Assembly: GCF_000019785.1 (NCBI RefSeq)
Contig: NC_010524.1
Span: 4,390,001-4,454,000 of the forward strand
DNA from: Leptothrix cholodnii SP-6
GTDB taxonomy: Bacteria > Pseudomonadota > Gammaproteobacteria > Burkholderiales > Burkholderiaceae_C
DNA length: 64,000 nt
Direction: 5' to 3'
Below, in pieces: positions 1 through 8,783 of this stretch. Below the pieces are notes generated by a model. That model saw only the letters and a program-made list of their open reading frames with translations. It had not been told where the DNA came from and made no database searches. The translations under genes and the position numbers were made by a program. Positions within the stretch are counted from its first letter, which is position 1, and every line of letters starts with the position of its first letter.

Positions 1-146
1 CGCAGGCAGTCGAGATTGCCCGGCTGCCGGAGGACATCCGCGGCTACGGCCCGGTCAAGGAGCGCCACCTCGCCGCCGTGCGCCCACGCTGGGCGCAGCT
101 GATGACGGCCTGGCGCTCAGGCGCCGGTCACCGCCAGGCGGCGTGA
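1..146 (+). CDS. C-terminal end of a probable indolepyruvate ferredoxin oxidoreductase (partial)
   Basis: The window opens inside a reading frame that closes with TGA at 144-146, leaving 48 codons. The visible tail reads through LPEDIRGYGPVKERHLAAV and ends in a basic RSGAGHRQAA. A (L/I)PExIRGxGxVKxxH segment close to the C terminus is characteristic of the fused indolepyruvate ferredoxin oxidoreductases of Betaproteobacteria, which decarboxylate aryl pyruvates to aryl-acetyl-CoA. The assignment rests on this short tail only; all catalytic domains lie to the left of the window. Confidence 0.55.
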   Translation, partial: QAVEIARLPEDIRGYGPVKERHLAAVRPRWAQLMTAWRSGAGHRQAA

Positions 147-164
147 CCCCGCGCCCGAAAGGGC

Positions 165-434
165 TCAGTGCGTGCGGCGGTTCTGGCCGCCACCACCGCC
201 GCCACCACCTTGCCGCTCGATGTGGCGGAAGGTGATGCGGCCCTTGCTCAGGTCGTAGGGCGAGAGTTCGAGCGACACCGCGTCCCCCGCGAGGATGCGG
301 ATGTGGTGCTTGCGCATCTTGCCGGAGGTGTAGGCGACCAGCTGATGGCCGTTTTCCAGCGTGACGCGAAAACGCGAGTCCGGCAGCACCTCGGTGACGG
401 TGCCGTGCATTTCGATGAGTTCTTCCTTAGCCAA
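165..434 (-). CDS. infA: Translation initiation factor IF-1, second copy with poly-glycine tail
   Basis: IF-1 is a single S1/OB-fold protein that occupies the 30S A site during initiation. The 89-residue product starts [12 protein letters not shown] and contains the family core [17 protein letters not shown] and [16 protein letters not shown] chose a TTG start at 434 because the IF-1 N terminus (M-A-K-E-E) begins exactly there and AAGGAAG lies a few bases upstream; the longer upstream frame is non-homologous. IF-1 is normally about 72 residues. Here 17 extra residues form a tail with eight consecutive glycines followed by QNRRTH. A standard 72-residue infA lies in the spc operon at 21013-21231, so this is a paralogue, a situation known in Burkholderiales. 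It stands alone on the minus strand. Confidence 0.93.
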   Translation of the reverse strand: MAKEELIEMHGTVTEVLPDSRFRVTLENGHQLVAYTSGKMRKHHIRILAGDAVSLELSPYDLSKGRITFRHIERQGGGGGGGGQNRRTH

Positions 435-660
435 TGTGCTTCCTTGACGAGTGATGGGGTGGGGGCACGACTCGCGCCCAAGGTGCGAGCCGCCAGTCAG
501 CGCCCAGTCGCCCACACGCGCGGCAAAACGGCCAACTGGTGCCTGACAGAAAAAGCCAGGCCCGAATGAATAACCCGCCAGTGTACGCCGACCCAATCTG
601 CCGCAACAGATGCAAGGTCAACTTGCACGGCCACGGCCGACCGGGACATGCGCGGCAATG

Positions 661-921
661 TCAGCCTGCGTCGCTCGGGTCGTCACGCTGCAGGACCACG
701 GCGCCGCTCCATCGCGTGGGGCGCTCGCCATCGCCGCCGTTGAGCCATTCGACGAGCACCTGGCCCGCTTCGTCGGGTTCGAGGAATGCAGTGGCGGTCC
801 GCAGACCCACCACCCTTCCACGAGCCAGCCCCATCGGCTCTTCTGTCTGGCGCTGCAGATCGGCGTCCAGCCGCGTCAATTGAATCTGGTAACGCGGAAC
901 CACATGCACGGAGGGATTCAA
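661..921 (-). CDS. Small hypothetical protein, TTG start with perfect Shine-Dalgarno
   Basis: An 86-residue frame with no family I recognise. It begins with TTG at 921, and the minus strand carries AGGAGG at 930-935, eight bases before the start, which is an ideal ribosome binding site and the main reason for calling it. The product has a soluble look: a basic N-terminal half (VVPRYQIQLTRLDADLQRQ), a central LARGRVVGLRTATAFL and an acidic C-terminal half containing EPDEAGQVLVEWLNGGD. No signal peptide or membrane segment is visible. It sits alone between the lipoprotein gene and the infA paralogue, all on the minus strand, with about 230 bp on each side in which I see no other gene. Confidence 0.5.
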   Translation of the reverse strand: MNPSVHVVPRYQIQLTRLDADLQRQTEEPMGLARGRVVGLRTATAFLEPDEAGQVLVEWLNGGDGERPTRWSGAVVLQRDDPSDAG

Positions 922-1160
922 GGCACTGGCCTCCTAAGACGTGGGCGAGTGCGTCGGACCGATTCGATCCGGTGGCCACTGCGCCGCGCGCAATCCGCAT
1001 ACTGCGGCGAATCGCCCCATCGCGTCAATCACTCCACCACGCGGATCCCTCACATGCGGAAGCGCCGCGGGCAGGCACGCAACGATGTTGCAACGCAGCA
1101 ACTGCGTGATCCGGGTCACCGACCGGCATGCCCCCCTGGGCGGGCCGTCGCAAGGGCGAC

Positions 1161-1493
1161 TCAGCGCGGCCCTTCATGACACTGGTTGCGTTTCTCGAAC
1201 CAGTACACCACGTTGCCGACGATCACCACCGAGCCCGTGACCACCGCCGAAACCGTGGCGACGGCGCCCAGCGCCACCAGCGCGGCGGCACAGCCTTCGT
1301 TGCGGCAATGGCCGAGCGTGCCGACCTGCTCGACGCTCATGACCATCTGGCGGTAGCTGATCTGGCAGTCCTCGTCGTAGACCTGCACGGTGCGTGGCAC
1401 GAACACGCAGCCCGCCAGCAGCACGGCGCACGAGGCAGCCAGACCGCGCGCATGGCGCCCGAATCGAGAGCCGACCCGGCGGCAGTCGCGCAT
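1161..1493 (-). CDS. Small putative lipoprotein
   Basis: A 110-residue product with a basic N terminus, a hydrophobic stretch and a lipobox LLAGC ending at Cys29, so it is probably cleaved by signal peptidase II and lipid-anchored. Residues 69-98 form a second hydrophobic, Ala/Val/Gly-rich segment that could be membrane-inserted. Four further cysteines (in EDCQIS, GHCRNEGC and NQC) could form disulfides in the periplasm. The ATG at 1491-1493 overlaps the gshB stop (TGATG arrangement), so it is probably translationally coupled to gshB as the last gene of that transcript. I do not recognise the family and infer no function. Confidence 0.65.
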   Translation of the reverse strand: MRDCRRVGSRFGRHARGLAASCAVLLAGCVFVPRTVQVYDEDCQISYRQMVMSVEQVGTLGHCRNEGCAAALVALGAVATVSAVVTGSVVIVGNVVYWFEKRNQCHEGPR

Positions 1494-2440
1494 CAGGCCA
1501 GCGCGGCTTCGAGGGCGTCGATGAACCGCGCCGCGACGTCGAAGCCGGTCTGGTCGGTGATCTCCTGGAAGCAGGTCGGGCTGGTGACGTTGATCTCGGT
1601 GACGCAGTCGCCGATCACGTCCAGCCCCACCAGCAGCAGGCCGCGCGCAGCCAGCACCGGCCCGATCGCCTCGGCGATCTCGCGGTCGCGCGCGCTCAGC
1701 GGCTGCGCCACGCCCTTGCCACCGGCGGCCAGGTTGCCGCGGATCTCGCTGCCCTGCGGAATGCGCGCCAGGCAGAACGGCACCGGCACGCCGCCGATCA
1801 GCAGGATGCGCTTGTCGCCCTTGACGATCTCCGGCAGGTAGCGCTGCACCATCACGGTGGTGGCGCCGTGCTGGTTGAGCGTCTCGATGATCGAGCCCAG
1901 GTTCAGCCCGTCGGGCCCGACCCGGAAGATGCCCATGCCGCCCATGCCGTCGAGCGGCTTGAGGATGATGTCGCGCTGCTCGGCATGAAAGGCCCGGATC
2001 GCCGCCGCATCACGCGTGACCAGCGTCGGGCCGATGAACTGCGCGAACGCCAGGATCGCGAGCTTTTCGGGGTGGTCGCGCAGCGCCTGCGGGCTGTTGA
2101 AGACCCGTGCGCCTTCGCGCTCGGCCTGCTGCAGCAGGTGGGTGGCGTAGATGAATTCGGCGTCGAACGGCGGATCCTTGCGCATCAGCACCGCGCTGGC
2201 GTCGGCCAGCGCCAGCTCCTGCGTGGCCACCACCTCGTACCAGCGCTCGGCGTCGCCGGTCAGCACCAGCGTGCGGGCGGCGCGGGCCACCACGCGGGCG
2301 CCCTGCTTCCAGACCAGGTCGCGCGGCTCGCACACATGCAGCCGATGGCCGCGGCGCGCCGCCTCGCGCATCATCGCGAAGGTCGAGTCCTTGTGGATCT
2401 TGAACGACTCGATCGGGTCGGCGACAAAAAGCAGGTCCAT
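1493..2440 (-). CDS. gshB: Glutathione synthetase
   Basis: This enzyme joins gamma-glutamylcysteine and glycine with ATP in the cytosol, the second step of glutathione synthesis. The 315-residue length is normal for bacterial GshB. The N-terminal domain opens MDLLFVADPIESFKIHKDST, a strongly conserved GshB start. The ATP-grasp fold shows the flexible glycine-rich loop in ILKPLDGMGGMGIFRV and the metal/substrate region EINVTSPTCFQEI near the C terminus. The partner gshA lies 25 kb away at 26977-28272, so the pathway is split. It follows the AmgK-like kinase by 48 bp and overlaps the downstream lipoprotein gene. Confidence 0.96.
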   Translation of the reverse strand: MDLLFVADPIESFKIHKDSTFAMMREAARRGHRLHVCEPRDLVWKQGARVVARAARTLVLTGDAERWYEVVATQELALADASAVLMRKDPPFDAEFIYATHLLQQAEREGARVFNSPQALRDHPEKLAILAFAQFIGPTLVTRDAAAIRAFHAEQRDIILKPLDGMGGMGIFRVGPDGLNLGSIIETLNQHGATTVMVQRYLPEIVKGDKRILLIGGVPVPFCLARIPQGSEIRGNLAAGGKGVAQPLSARDREIAEAIGPVLAARGLLLVGLDVIGDCVTEINVTSPTCFQEITDQTGFDVAARFIDALEAALA

Positions 2441-2488
2441 GGGGCGGCTCAGGTAGGGGTGGGAGGCAGGTGGCTCGGGCGCGCGCGA

Positions 2489-3604
2489 TCAGAAGGTATA
2501 GCCTTCGACGATCTTCACGTCGCCGACTTTCTCGAGCAGGCGCGACAGCGGCCGCAGCACCGAATACCGCTCCGCCACGCGATGCGCGTAGCGCCAAACC
2601 AGCGGCAGATCGTCGAGATAGGCATGTTTGCCGTCGCGGTGCGACAGCCGCGCGAAGATGCCCAGCACCTTGAGGTGGCGCTGCAGGCCGGCCCATTCGA
2701 GGTCGCGCCAGAAGCTGCCGAAGTCCTCGCTCACCGGCACGCCCGCCTTGCGGGCACGCTCCCAGTAGCGCACCGCCCAGTCGATCTGCTGCGCCTCGTC
2801 CCACTCGATGTAGGCGTCGCGCAGCAGCGAGGCGATGTCGTAGCCGAGCGGGCCGAGCACCGCGCCCTGGAAATCGAGCACGCCGGGGTTCGGCGCCGGG
2901 CCGGCACCCGGCGCCTCGACCGGCGCGCAGACCATCAGGTTGCGGCTGTGGAAATCGCGGTGCACCAGCACCTGCGGCTGCGCGGCGAAGACCTGGCCGA
3001 TCAGCTCGAAGCTGCGCGCCAGCGTCTCGCGCTCGGTGGCGTCGAGCGCGATGCCGCGGTGGCGCGCGATGTACCACTCGGGGAACAGCTCAAGTTCGCG
3101 CTGCACCATCGCCGCGTCGTAGACCGGCAGGCCGGCCGGCGGCGCGATGCCCTGCAGCGTGACGAGTGCGCCCAGCGCATCGCGGTACAGCCCGTCGGCG
3201 CGTTTCAGGCCCGCCGGGGTGCTCGGATCTTGCGATTGCAGCTCGGCCAGATAGGTGCGCTGGCCGAGGTCGGACAGCAGCAGAAAGCCCTCGGCCTCGT
3301 TCCAGTCGAGCACCGCGGGGGCGTTCAGGCCGGCGCCGGCCAGCAGACGGGCGAGGTCGACGAAGCTGCGGTTGTCCTCCTGGTCGGGCGGCGCGTCCAT
3401 GACGATGAACGTGCCGGCCGCGCCGTCGATGCGCAGGTAGCGCCGGAAGCTGGCGTCGGCGCTGGCCGGTCGCAGGCTGGCAGGGCGCAGGCCGTGCGCA
3501 GGCGCCAGCGCGCTCAGCCACGCCTCGAAGGCCGCTTGACGCTGCGCATCGGGCCAGTGGATCGCCTCGGGGGCCGAGGGCAGGACGGAGTCGGATGCAG
3601 TCAC
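2489..3604 (-). CDS. amgK: Anomeric sugar kinase of cell-wall recycling (AmgK-like phosphotransferase)
   Basis: A member of the aminoglycoside phosphotransferase (APH) fold. AmgK enzymes phosphorylate N-acetylmuramic acid and GlcNAc at the anomeric position so that MurU can recycle them to UDP-MurNAc. Visible landmarks are ASADASFRRYLRI near the N terminus, the VMDAPPDQED strand, the LLLSDLG hinge, the catalytic loop VLVHRDFHSRNLMV (Asp and Asn) and the metal Asp in VLDFQGAVLGPLGYDIASL. Its position divergent from lptD is the classic one for AmgK. The usual neighbour murU is absent and gshB follows instead. I prefer a GTG start at 3604 (371 aa); an ATG at 3670 is possible but would add a Pro-rich non-conserved leader. 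Confidence 0.85.
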   Translation of the reverse strand: MTASDSVLPSAPEAIHWPDAQRQAAFEAWLSALAPAHGLRPASLRPASADASFRRYLRIDGAAGTFIVMDAPPDQEDNRSFVDLARLLAGAGLNAPAVLDWNEAEGFLLLSDLGQRTYLAELQSQDPSTPAGLKRADGLYRDALGALVTLQGIAPPAGLPVYDAAMVQRELELFPEWYIARHRGIALDATERETLARSFELIGQVFAAQPQVLVHRDFHSRNLMVCAPVEAPGAGPAPNPGVLDFQGAVLGPLGYDIASLLRDAYIEWDEAQQIDWAVRYWERARKAGVPVSEDFGSFWRDLEWAGLQRHLKVLGIFARLSHRDGKHAYLDDLPLVWRYAHRVAERYSVLRPLSRLLEKVGDVKIVEGYTF

Positions 3605-3668
3605 GGGGATGGGGGCGTGCGGGCAGTGAGGGGCGGGCGGCCGGTCGAGCCCGGCCGGCTGGGCACGC

Positions 3669-3686
3669 ATGAAATAATGATTTCAT
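3669..3686. promoter_or_regulatory. Palindrome in the amgK/lptD divergent intergenic region
   Basis: ATGAAAT and ATTTCAT form a perfect 7-bp inverted repeat separated by AATG, in the only AT-rich patch between the two divergent genes. It is followed by ATTCTA, which reads TAGAAT, a -10-like element, on the minus strand. It could be a regulator site or part of overlapping promoters. If the ATG at 3670 were the true amgK start, the repeat would include that start codon. Only the repeat itself is seen; any function is inferred. Confidence 0.35.
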
Positions 3687-3721
3687 TCTAGCGAGCCGAC
3701 CTCGCGGCCCGCAGCCTCGGC

Positions 3722-6313
3722 ATGACGGCCGGCCGGGGCGGCCGCGGCCCGTGTCCTGCCCGATCTGTGCGCCCAACTCCCTCCGTCTTTCGCCTCAACC
3801 CGCTGGTCCTCGCCGCGCTTGCGCCGGTTGCCGTCCTGTTTGCCGGCAGCGTGGCCGCACCCGCCCTGGCGGCCGATGCGAACGCCGCCGCCCCCCGCAC
3901 GGCGGACACGGCGGCGGCCGAGCCAACCGGCGGTGGCACGCCGGGCCTGCTGACACCGGCGCAATCCTGCCGCATCGTCGACTGGAACCGCGCCGCCCGC
4001 AGCAGCCAGCGCCCAGCCGATGACGCCGGCGGCGACCCGCGGCTCTTTCTCGAAGCCGACAGCCTGAGCGGCGAGACCGGCGTCGCGCTGCGCGCCGAAG
4101 GCCAGGTGCAGTTGCGCCGCGGGCGGCTGTCGCTGCAGGCCGAACAGCTCGAATACCGCTTCAGCGACGACCGCGTGCGCGCCAGCGGCGGGGTGCAGCT
4201 CTGGCGCGACCAGGACTACTACAGCGGCCGCGAGATCGAGCTCGACACCGAGCGCGCCGAAGGCTATTTCATCGCGCCGCGCTACCACTTCGCGCGCACC
4301 CAGGCCAGCGGCGGCGCCGACCGCATCGACTTCCTCGGCAAGAACCGGCTCTCGGTGCTGGGTGCCACCTACAGCAGCTGCGAGGTGCCCGAGGGCGAAA
4401 CGCTGCCGTGGCAGCTGAGCGCGCGCCGCCTGCGCATCGACATGGATGCCAACGAAGGCCTGGCCGAAGGCGGCGTGCTGCGCTTCTTCGGCGTGCCGAT
4501 CCTGGCCTGGCCGGTGCTGAGCTTTCCGGTCACCGGCGAGCGCAAGTCCGGCTTCCTGCCGCCGCACATCGGCATCGCCAGCACCAGCGGCGTCGAACTG
4601 GGTCTGCCCTATTACTGGAACATCGCACCCGATCAGGACGCCACGCTCACGCCGGTGGTCTCGCTCAAGCGCGGTGTCGCGATCGAAGGCGAATACCGCT
4701 ACCTGCAGGACGGCTGGGGCGGCACCGTGCACGGCTCCCTGCTGCCGCACGACCGCATCCGCGACGAGCGTCGCTGGGCACTCGGCTGGACGCACAGCGG
4801 CGGGCTGATGCGCGACTGGGACTACGACTGGCGGCTGCTGCGCGTCTCCGACGACGCCTACTGGACCGACAGCCTGCGTGGCGCCGACTCGCTGACGCCG
4901 CGCCTGCTCGAATCGCAAGGCCAGCTGCGCCAGCGCCGCACCTTGCAGCTGGGCTCGATCGGCGAGGTCGACCAGTGGCTCTACGCCCGTGCCCAGCATT
5001 GGCAGGTGCTGCAGAGCACGCTCGCCAGCGACGCCATCGTCGCGCCCTATCAGCGCGCCCCGCAGCTCGGCGCGCTGTGGCGCAGCCAGCACGGCAGCCT
5101 GATCGGCTCGCTGCAGGGCGAGCTGAACCAGTTCACCCGCGTGCAGGACGGCCTGATCACCGGCACCCGCGCCCACCTGCTGGGCGACATCGGCTGGCAG
5201 CACCGCGACGGCGGCTGGCAACTCACCCCGCGCCTGGCGCTCAACGCCGCGGCCTACGACACGGTGCAGCCGATGAGCGACGGCCGCACCCGGGCGTCGC
5301 GCGTGATCCCGACCTTCAGCCTCGACAGCGGCTGGAACTTCGACCGCGCCACCGCCCTGTTCGGCCGCGACCTGACGCAGACGCTGGAGCCACGCCTGCT
5401 CTACGTGCGCACGCCCTGGCGCGACCTCGCCGCACTGCCCAACTTCGACAGCGCCCGGCTCGACTTCAACACCAACAGCCTGTTCTCGCCGAACGCGTTT
5501 TCGGGCGTCGACTGGGTCTCCGAAGCCGAGCAGCTGACACTCGGCGTCTCGAGCCGCTTCCTCGATGCCGGCAGCGGCGCGCAGCTGGCCACGCTCGGCA
5601 TCGCCCAGCGCTACGTGATGCGCGAGCAGCAGGACGCCCCCGACGGCCGGCAGCCCTCGACCGGCTTCTCCGACCTGTTCGCGGTCGGCAGCATCAACGC
5701 GATCCCGCACTGGAGCCTGGACACCTCGGTGCAGTACAACGCCGACAGCCAACGCGTCGAGCGCAGCATCGGCAGCGTGAGCTACACGCCCGGCCCGTTC
5801 CGCACCGTCTCGCTCAGCCACCGCCTGCAGCGCAATGCCAGCGAGCAGCTGGCGCTGGGCTGGCAATGGCCGCTGCGCGGGCCGACGCCGCAGCTGGCGC
5901 CCAGCCCGGCGCACAACGCGGCCCAGGCCGCCGCCGACGGCATGGCGGCGCAGCGCCGCAGCAACGGCGCCGGCAACGGTTCGCAGTGCGAGGGCACGCT
6001 CTACGGCGTCGGCCGGCTCGACTACAGCCTGCGCGACAAGCGCGTCAGCGGCGCCATCGCCGGGCTCGAATACGACGCCGGCTGCTGGATCGGCCGCGTC
6101 GTCGCCGCACGCCAGTCCACCGGCAGCTCGGCGGCGACCACCAAGCTGATGATTCAGCTCGAGCTGGTCGGCCTGTCCCGGCTGGGATCCAACCCGCTCG
6201 GCGTCTTGAAGGACAATATCCCCGGTTACACCCTCCTGCGCGACCCCAAGGCCGATCTCGGCCTGGCGCCGGGCTCTCCCTCCGGCTCGTCCGGTGTCAG
6301 CACGCTCCCATGA
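3722..6313 (+). CDS. lptD: LPS-assembly outer membrane protein LptD
   Basis: LptD is the beta-barrel that, plugged by LptE, inserts lipopolysaccharide into the outer leaflet. The 863-residue product has an N-terminal hydrophobic signal (about residues 25-50, ending in ALAADA). A jellyroll N-domain follows, with LRAEGQVQLRRGRLSLQAEQLEYRF-type repeats (residues about 115-190) typical of the LptA/OstA fold. The long barrel domain contains GERKSGFLPPHIG and GLPYYWNIAPDQDATLTP, which are strongly conserved LptD strands. Cysteines in SCRIVDWN, YSSCEVPEGETLPW and late in the barrel fit the known disulfide pattern. The stop overlaps the surA start by ATGA, so the two are co-transcribed and probably coupled. 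Confidence 0.97.
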   Translation: MTAGRGGRGPCPARSVRPTPSVFRLNPLVLAALAPVAVLFAGSVAAPALAADANAAAPRTADTAAAEPTGGGTPGLLTPAQSCRIVDWNRAARSSQRPADDAGGDPRLFLEADSLSGETGVALRAEGQVQLRRGRLSLQAEQLEYRFSDDRVRASGGVQLWRDQDYYSGREIELDTERAEGYFIAPRYHFARTQASGGADRIDFLGKNRLSVLGATYSSCEVPEGETLPWQLSARRLRIDMDANEGLAEGGVLRFFGVPILAWPVLSFPVTGERKSGFLPPHIGIASTSGVELGLPYYWNIAPDQDATLTPVVSLKRGVAIEGEYRYLQDGWGGTVHGSLLPHDRIRDERRWALGWTHSGGLMRDWDYDWRLLRVSDDAYWTDSLRGADSLTPRLLESQGQLRQRRTLQLGSIGEVDQWLYARAQHWQVLQSTLASDAIVAPYQRAPQLGALWRSQHGSLIGSLQGELNQFTRVQDGLITGTRAHLLGDIGWQHRDGGWQLTPRLALNAAAYDTVQPMSDGRTRASRVIPTFSLDSGWNFDRATALFGRDLTQTLEPRLLYVRTPWRDLAALPNFDSARLDFNTNSLFSPNAFSGVDWVSEAEQLTLGVSSRFLDAGSGAQLATLGIAQRYVMREQQDAPDGRQPSTGFSDLFAVGSINAIPHWSLDTSVQYNADSQRVERSIGSVSYTPGPFRTVSLSHRLQRNASEQLALGWQWPLRGPTPQLAPSPAHNAAQAAADGMAAQRRSNGAGNGSQCEGTLYGVGRLDYSLRDKRVSGAIAGLEYDAGCWIGRVVAARQSTGSSAATTKLMIQLELVGLSRLGSNPLGVLKDNIPGYTLLRDPKADLGLAPGSPSGSSGVSTLP

Positions 6314-7704
6314 CCGCACGCCTGCCCTGGCTCAGCCGATTGAAACCCGCCGAACGCATCCGCTTCGTCACCGCCTGCGGTGCCGCCCTGAGCCGGCAGC
6401 TGATCCGGCACTCGCCGCTGGTCGTGAGCCTGCTGATGCTGGGCCTGGCGCCGGCGTCCGGCAGCGCCCAGGAGGGCTCGCGCCAGAACGCCGACTACAT
6501 CGTCGCGGTGGTGAACCGGGAACTGGTCACCAACAGCGAAGTGCAGCAGCGTGTCGAGCGCCTCGAACAGGAAGCCGCACGCGCCAATGCGCAGGTGCCC
6601 TCGCGTGACGCGCTGCAACGCGACGTGCTCGACCAGCTGATCGACGAGCGTGCGCAGCTCGGCGTGGCACGCGAGAGCGGCCTGCGCATCGACGACGCCG
6701 AACTCGACCGCACGGTCGCCAGCGTGGCGGCGCAGAACCAGCTGACGGTGGCCGAGATGCGCGAGCGGCTGCGCGCCGACGGCCTCGACTACCCGCGCTT
6801 TCGCGACAACCTGCGCGACCGCCTGCTGCTCGAGCGCCTGCGCGAACGCGAGGTGCAGGCGCGCCTGCGCATCGTCGACGCCGACATCGAGAACTGGCTC
6901 GTCCAGCAGCGCGAGAAATCGGGCGCGTCCAACGAGTTCAACATCGCCCAGATCCTGATCGCGGTGCCCGAGAACGCCAATGTCGCCGACACCGCGGCGC
7001 GGCGCGCGGTGGCGGTGAACGTGCTGCAGCGCCTGCGTGCCGGCGAAGACTTCGGCAAGCTCGTGCTGGAACTGTCCGACGCCTCGAAGGCCAACGGCGG
7101 CGAACTCGGCCTGCGCCGTGGCGACGCCCTGCCCGACCTGTTCGTCGAGGCGGTGCAGCCGCTGCTGGCGGGCGAGGTCGCGCCGCAGGTGGTGCGCTCG
7201 GGGGCCGGCTTCCACGTGCTCAAGCTGATCGAACGCAAGGACGCCACGCTGTCGATCCCGCAGACCCGCGCCCGCCACATCCTGCTGCGTCCGGGCCCCG
7301 GCCTGAGCCAGGAAACCGTGATCGCCCGGCTGGCCGAATTCCGCCAGCGGATCCTGGGCGGCCGGGCCCGGTTCGAAGAGCTGGCGCGGCAGTTTTCCGA
7401 GGACGGCAGCGCCGCCGGCGGCGGCGATCTGGGCTGGGCGGCGCCCGGCCAGTTCGTGCCCGAGTTCGAGCAGGCGATGCAGGACCTGCAGCCCGGCGGC
7501 CTGTCGGCGCCGGTGGTGTCGCGCTTCGGCGTGCACCTGATCCAGCTGATCGAGCGCCGCCAGGTCAGCCTGGACGTGCGCCAGCAGCGCGAAGTGGCAC
7601 GCAACGCCCTGCGCGAGCAGAAGTACGAAGAAACCTACCTCGAATGGTCACGTGACGTGCGCGCCCGCGCCTACGTCGAACTGCGTGAACCACCCGGGCT
7701 CTGA
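6310..7704 (+). CDS. surA: Periplasmic chaperone/peptidyl-prolyl isomerase SurA
   Basis: SurA escorts unfolded outer-membrane proteins, including LptD, across the periplasm to the BAM machinery. The 464-residue protein has a signal segment near residues 33-55 ending PASGSAQ. The SurA N-domain follows ([20 protein letters not shown] and a helical region). There are two PpiC parvulin domains: one beginning near residue 210 ([16 protein letters not shown]) and one near residue 315 ([13 protein letters not shown], then [20 protein letters not shown]). The start ATG at 6310 overlaps the lptD stop. A longer upstream frame in the same phase is only a shadow over lptD. The lptD-surA-rsmA order is conserved in proteobacteria. 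Confidence 0.97.
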   Translation: MTARLPWLSRLKPAERIRFVTACGAALSRQLIRHSPLVVSLLMLGLAPASGSAQEGSRQNADYIVAVVNRELVTNSEVQQRVERLEQEAARANAQVPSRDALQRDVLDQLIDERAQLGVARESGLRIDDAELDRTVASVAAQNQLTVAEMRERLRADGLDYPRFRDNLRDRLLLERLREREVQARLRIVDADIENWLVQQREKSGASNEFNIAQILIAVPENANVADTAARRAVAVNVLQRLRAGEDFGKLVLELSDASKANGGELGLRRGDALPDLFVEAVQPLLAGEVAPQVVRSGAGFHVLKLIERKDATLSIPQTRARHILLRPGPGLSQETVIARLAEFRQRILGGRARFEELARQFSEDGSAAGGGDLGWAAPGQFVPEFEQAMQDLQPGGLSAPVVSRFGVHLIQLIERRQVSLDVRQQREVARNALREQKYEETYLEWSRDVRARAYVELREPPGL

Positions 7705-7711
7705 GCAGCGC

Positions 7712-8521
7712 TTGAAACACATCCCACGCAAACGTTTCGGCCAGCATTTCCTGGCCGACCAGTCGGTGCTCGATCGCATCGTGCAGCTGATCGATCCGCA
7801 ACCGGGCGAGGCGCTGGTCGAGATCGGCCCCGGCCTGGGCGCCATGACCGACCCGGTGGTCGAGCGCTGCAAGCGGCTCACCGTGGTCGAACTCGACCGC
7901 GATCTGGCGGCGCGGCTGCGCAAGCGGCCCGAGCTGACGGTGATCGAATCCGACGTGCTCAAGGTCGACTTCACAGCGCTGGCACAGGCCGCCGGGCGGC
8001 CTGTGCGCGTGATCGGAAACCTGCCGTACAACATTTCCAGCCCGATCCTGTTCCACCTGCTCGAACAGGTGGCATCGGTCCAGGATCAGCACTTCATGCT
8101 GCAGAAGGAAGTCGTCGACCGCATGGCCAGCGCGCCGGGCTCGAAGGACTACGGCCGCCTGTCGGTGATGCTGCAGTGGCGCTATCAGATCGAATCGCTG
8201 CTGGACGTGCCGCCGGAATCGTTCGATCCGCCGCCGCGGGTGGACTCGGCCATCGTGCGCATGCTGCCGCTGGCGCAACCGCCGGCAGTGGATCCGAAAC
8301 TGCTGGGCGAACTGGTGACGGTGGCCTTTTCCCAGCGCCGCAAGATGCTGCGCAACACGCTGGGCCGCTGGCTGGAAGCGCGCGAACATGGCGGCGCATT
8401 CGACCTGACACGCCGCGCCGAAGAGGTGCCGGTGGCCGAGTTCGTGGCGCTGACGATGGCGATCCAGCAGACCCCGAGCAACAGCCCGCTCACGGCCGGT
8501 GCCACGCCCGATGCGGCCTGA
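7712..8521 (+). CDS. rsmA: 16S rRNA (adenine1518-N6/adenine1519-N6)-dimethyltransferase RsmA
   Basis: RsmA (KsgA) dimethylates A1518 and A1519 in the 3' hairpin of 16S rRNA as a late step of 30S assembly. It is a Rossmann methyltransferase: [10 protein letters not shown] at the N terminus, the SAM-binding [14 protein letters not shown], the acidic VVELDRDLA, and the catalytic [11 protein letters not shown] (NLPY motif). The product is 269 residues from a TTG at 7712, which gives the family's usual [13 protein letters not shown] beginning. A GTG at 7685 inside the end of surA would add nine residues. It ends a run with lptD and surA and is followed by a clear hairpin terminator. Confidence 0.95.
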   Translation: MKHIPRKRFGQHFLADQSVLDRIVQLIDPQPGEALVEIGPGLGAMTDPVVERCKRLTVVELDRDLAARLRKRPELTVIESDVLKVDFTALAQAAGRPVRVIGNLPYNISSPILFHLLEQVASVQDQHFMLQKEVVDRMASAPGSKDYGRLSVMLQWRYQIESLLDVPPESFDPPPRVDSAIVRMLPLAQPPAVDPKLLGELVTVAFSQRRKMLRNTLGRWLEAREHGGAFDLTRRAEEVPVAEFVALTMAIQQTPSNSPLTAGATPDAA

Positions 8522-8550
8522 GCGCAGCTGAATCGAAGCCAGTCGAGACG

Positions 8551-8580
8551 AAAAAAGGCCCGCGCGTGGCGGGCCTTCCG
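8551..8580 (+). terminator. Intrinsic terminator after rsmA
   Basis: AAGGCCCGC and GCGGGCCTT-type arms surround a short loop about 30 bp after the rsmA stop. An A-run precedes the stem and TTCC follows, so it may work in both directions. It fits as the end of the lptD-surA-rsmA transcript. Confidence 0.7.
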
Positions 8581-8746
8581 TGCTGTCGACCGCGGCATCC
8601 GCGGCACACCGTGTTCAGGCTGCGACCAACCACCCGGAGGTGTCGAAAGCGCTGCTCATCATCGGCGTGTGCGGCGCGAATGCAGGCGCTGCATTCTTGC
8701 TCGGCTTGGGCGGCGGCTTGACCGGTTGTTCGGTCTGGGCCGCTTC

Positions 8747-8783
8747 AGCCCGCTCCCATTGCCCTTGTTCCTGGGAGCGGGCT
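8747..8783 (-). terminator. Long perfect hairpin overlapping the barstar stop codon
   Basis: AGCCCGCTCCCA (8747-8758) and TGGGAGCGGGCT (8772-8783) form a perfect 12-bp stem with a 13-nt loop. The stem includes part of the barstar stop codon (8782-8784). No T tract follows on the minus strand, so it may be a weak terminator or an mRNA 3' stabilising hairpin rather than a canonical intrinsic terminator. About 230 bp between here and rsmA contain no gene I can support. Confidence 0.55.

Noticed and set aside
961..980. GATTCGATCC resembling a tRNA T-arm
   Set aside because: No acceptor, D-arm or anticodon arm could be fitted around it on either strand.
1394..3691. 765-codon plus-strand frame antisense to gshB and the AmgK-like kinase
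   Set aside because: Arg/Ala/His-rich composition without motifs. Long antisense frames are common in very GC-rich DNA, and the minus-strand genes here have clear families.
3683..6319. 878-codon minus-strand frame antisense to lptD
   Set aside because: It is a shadow of lptD, with low-complexity Ala/Gly/Val/Arg content and no recognisable domain.
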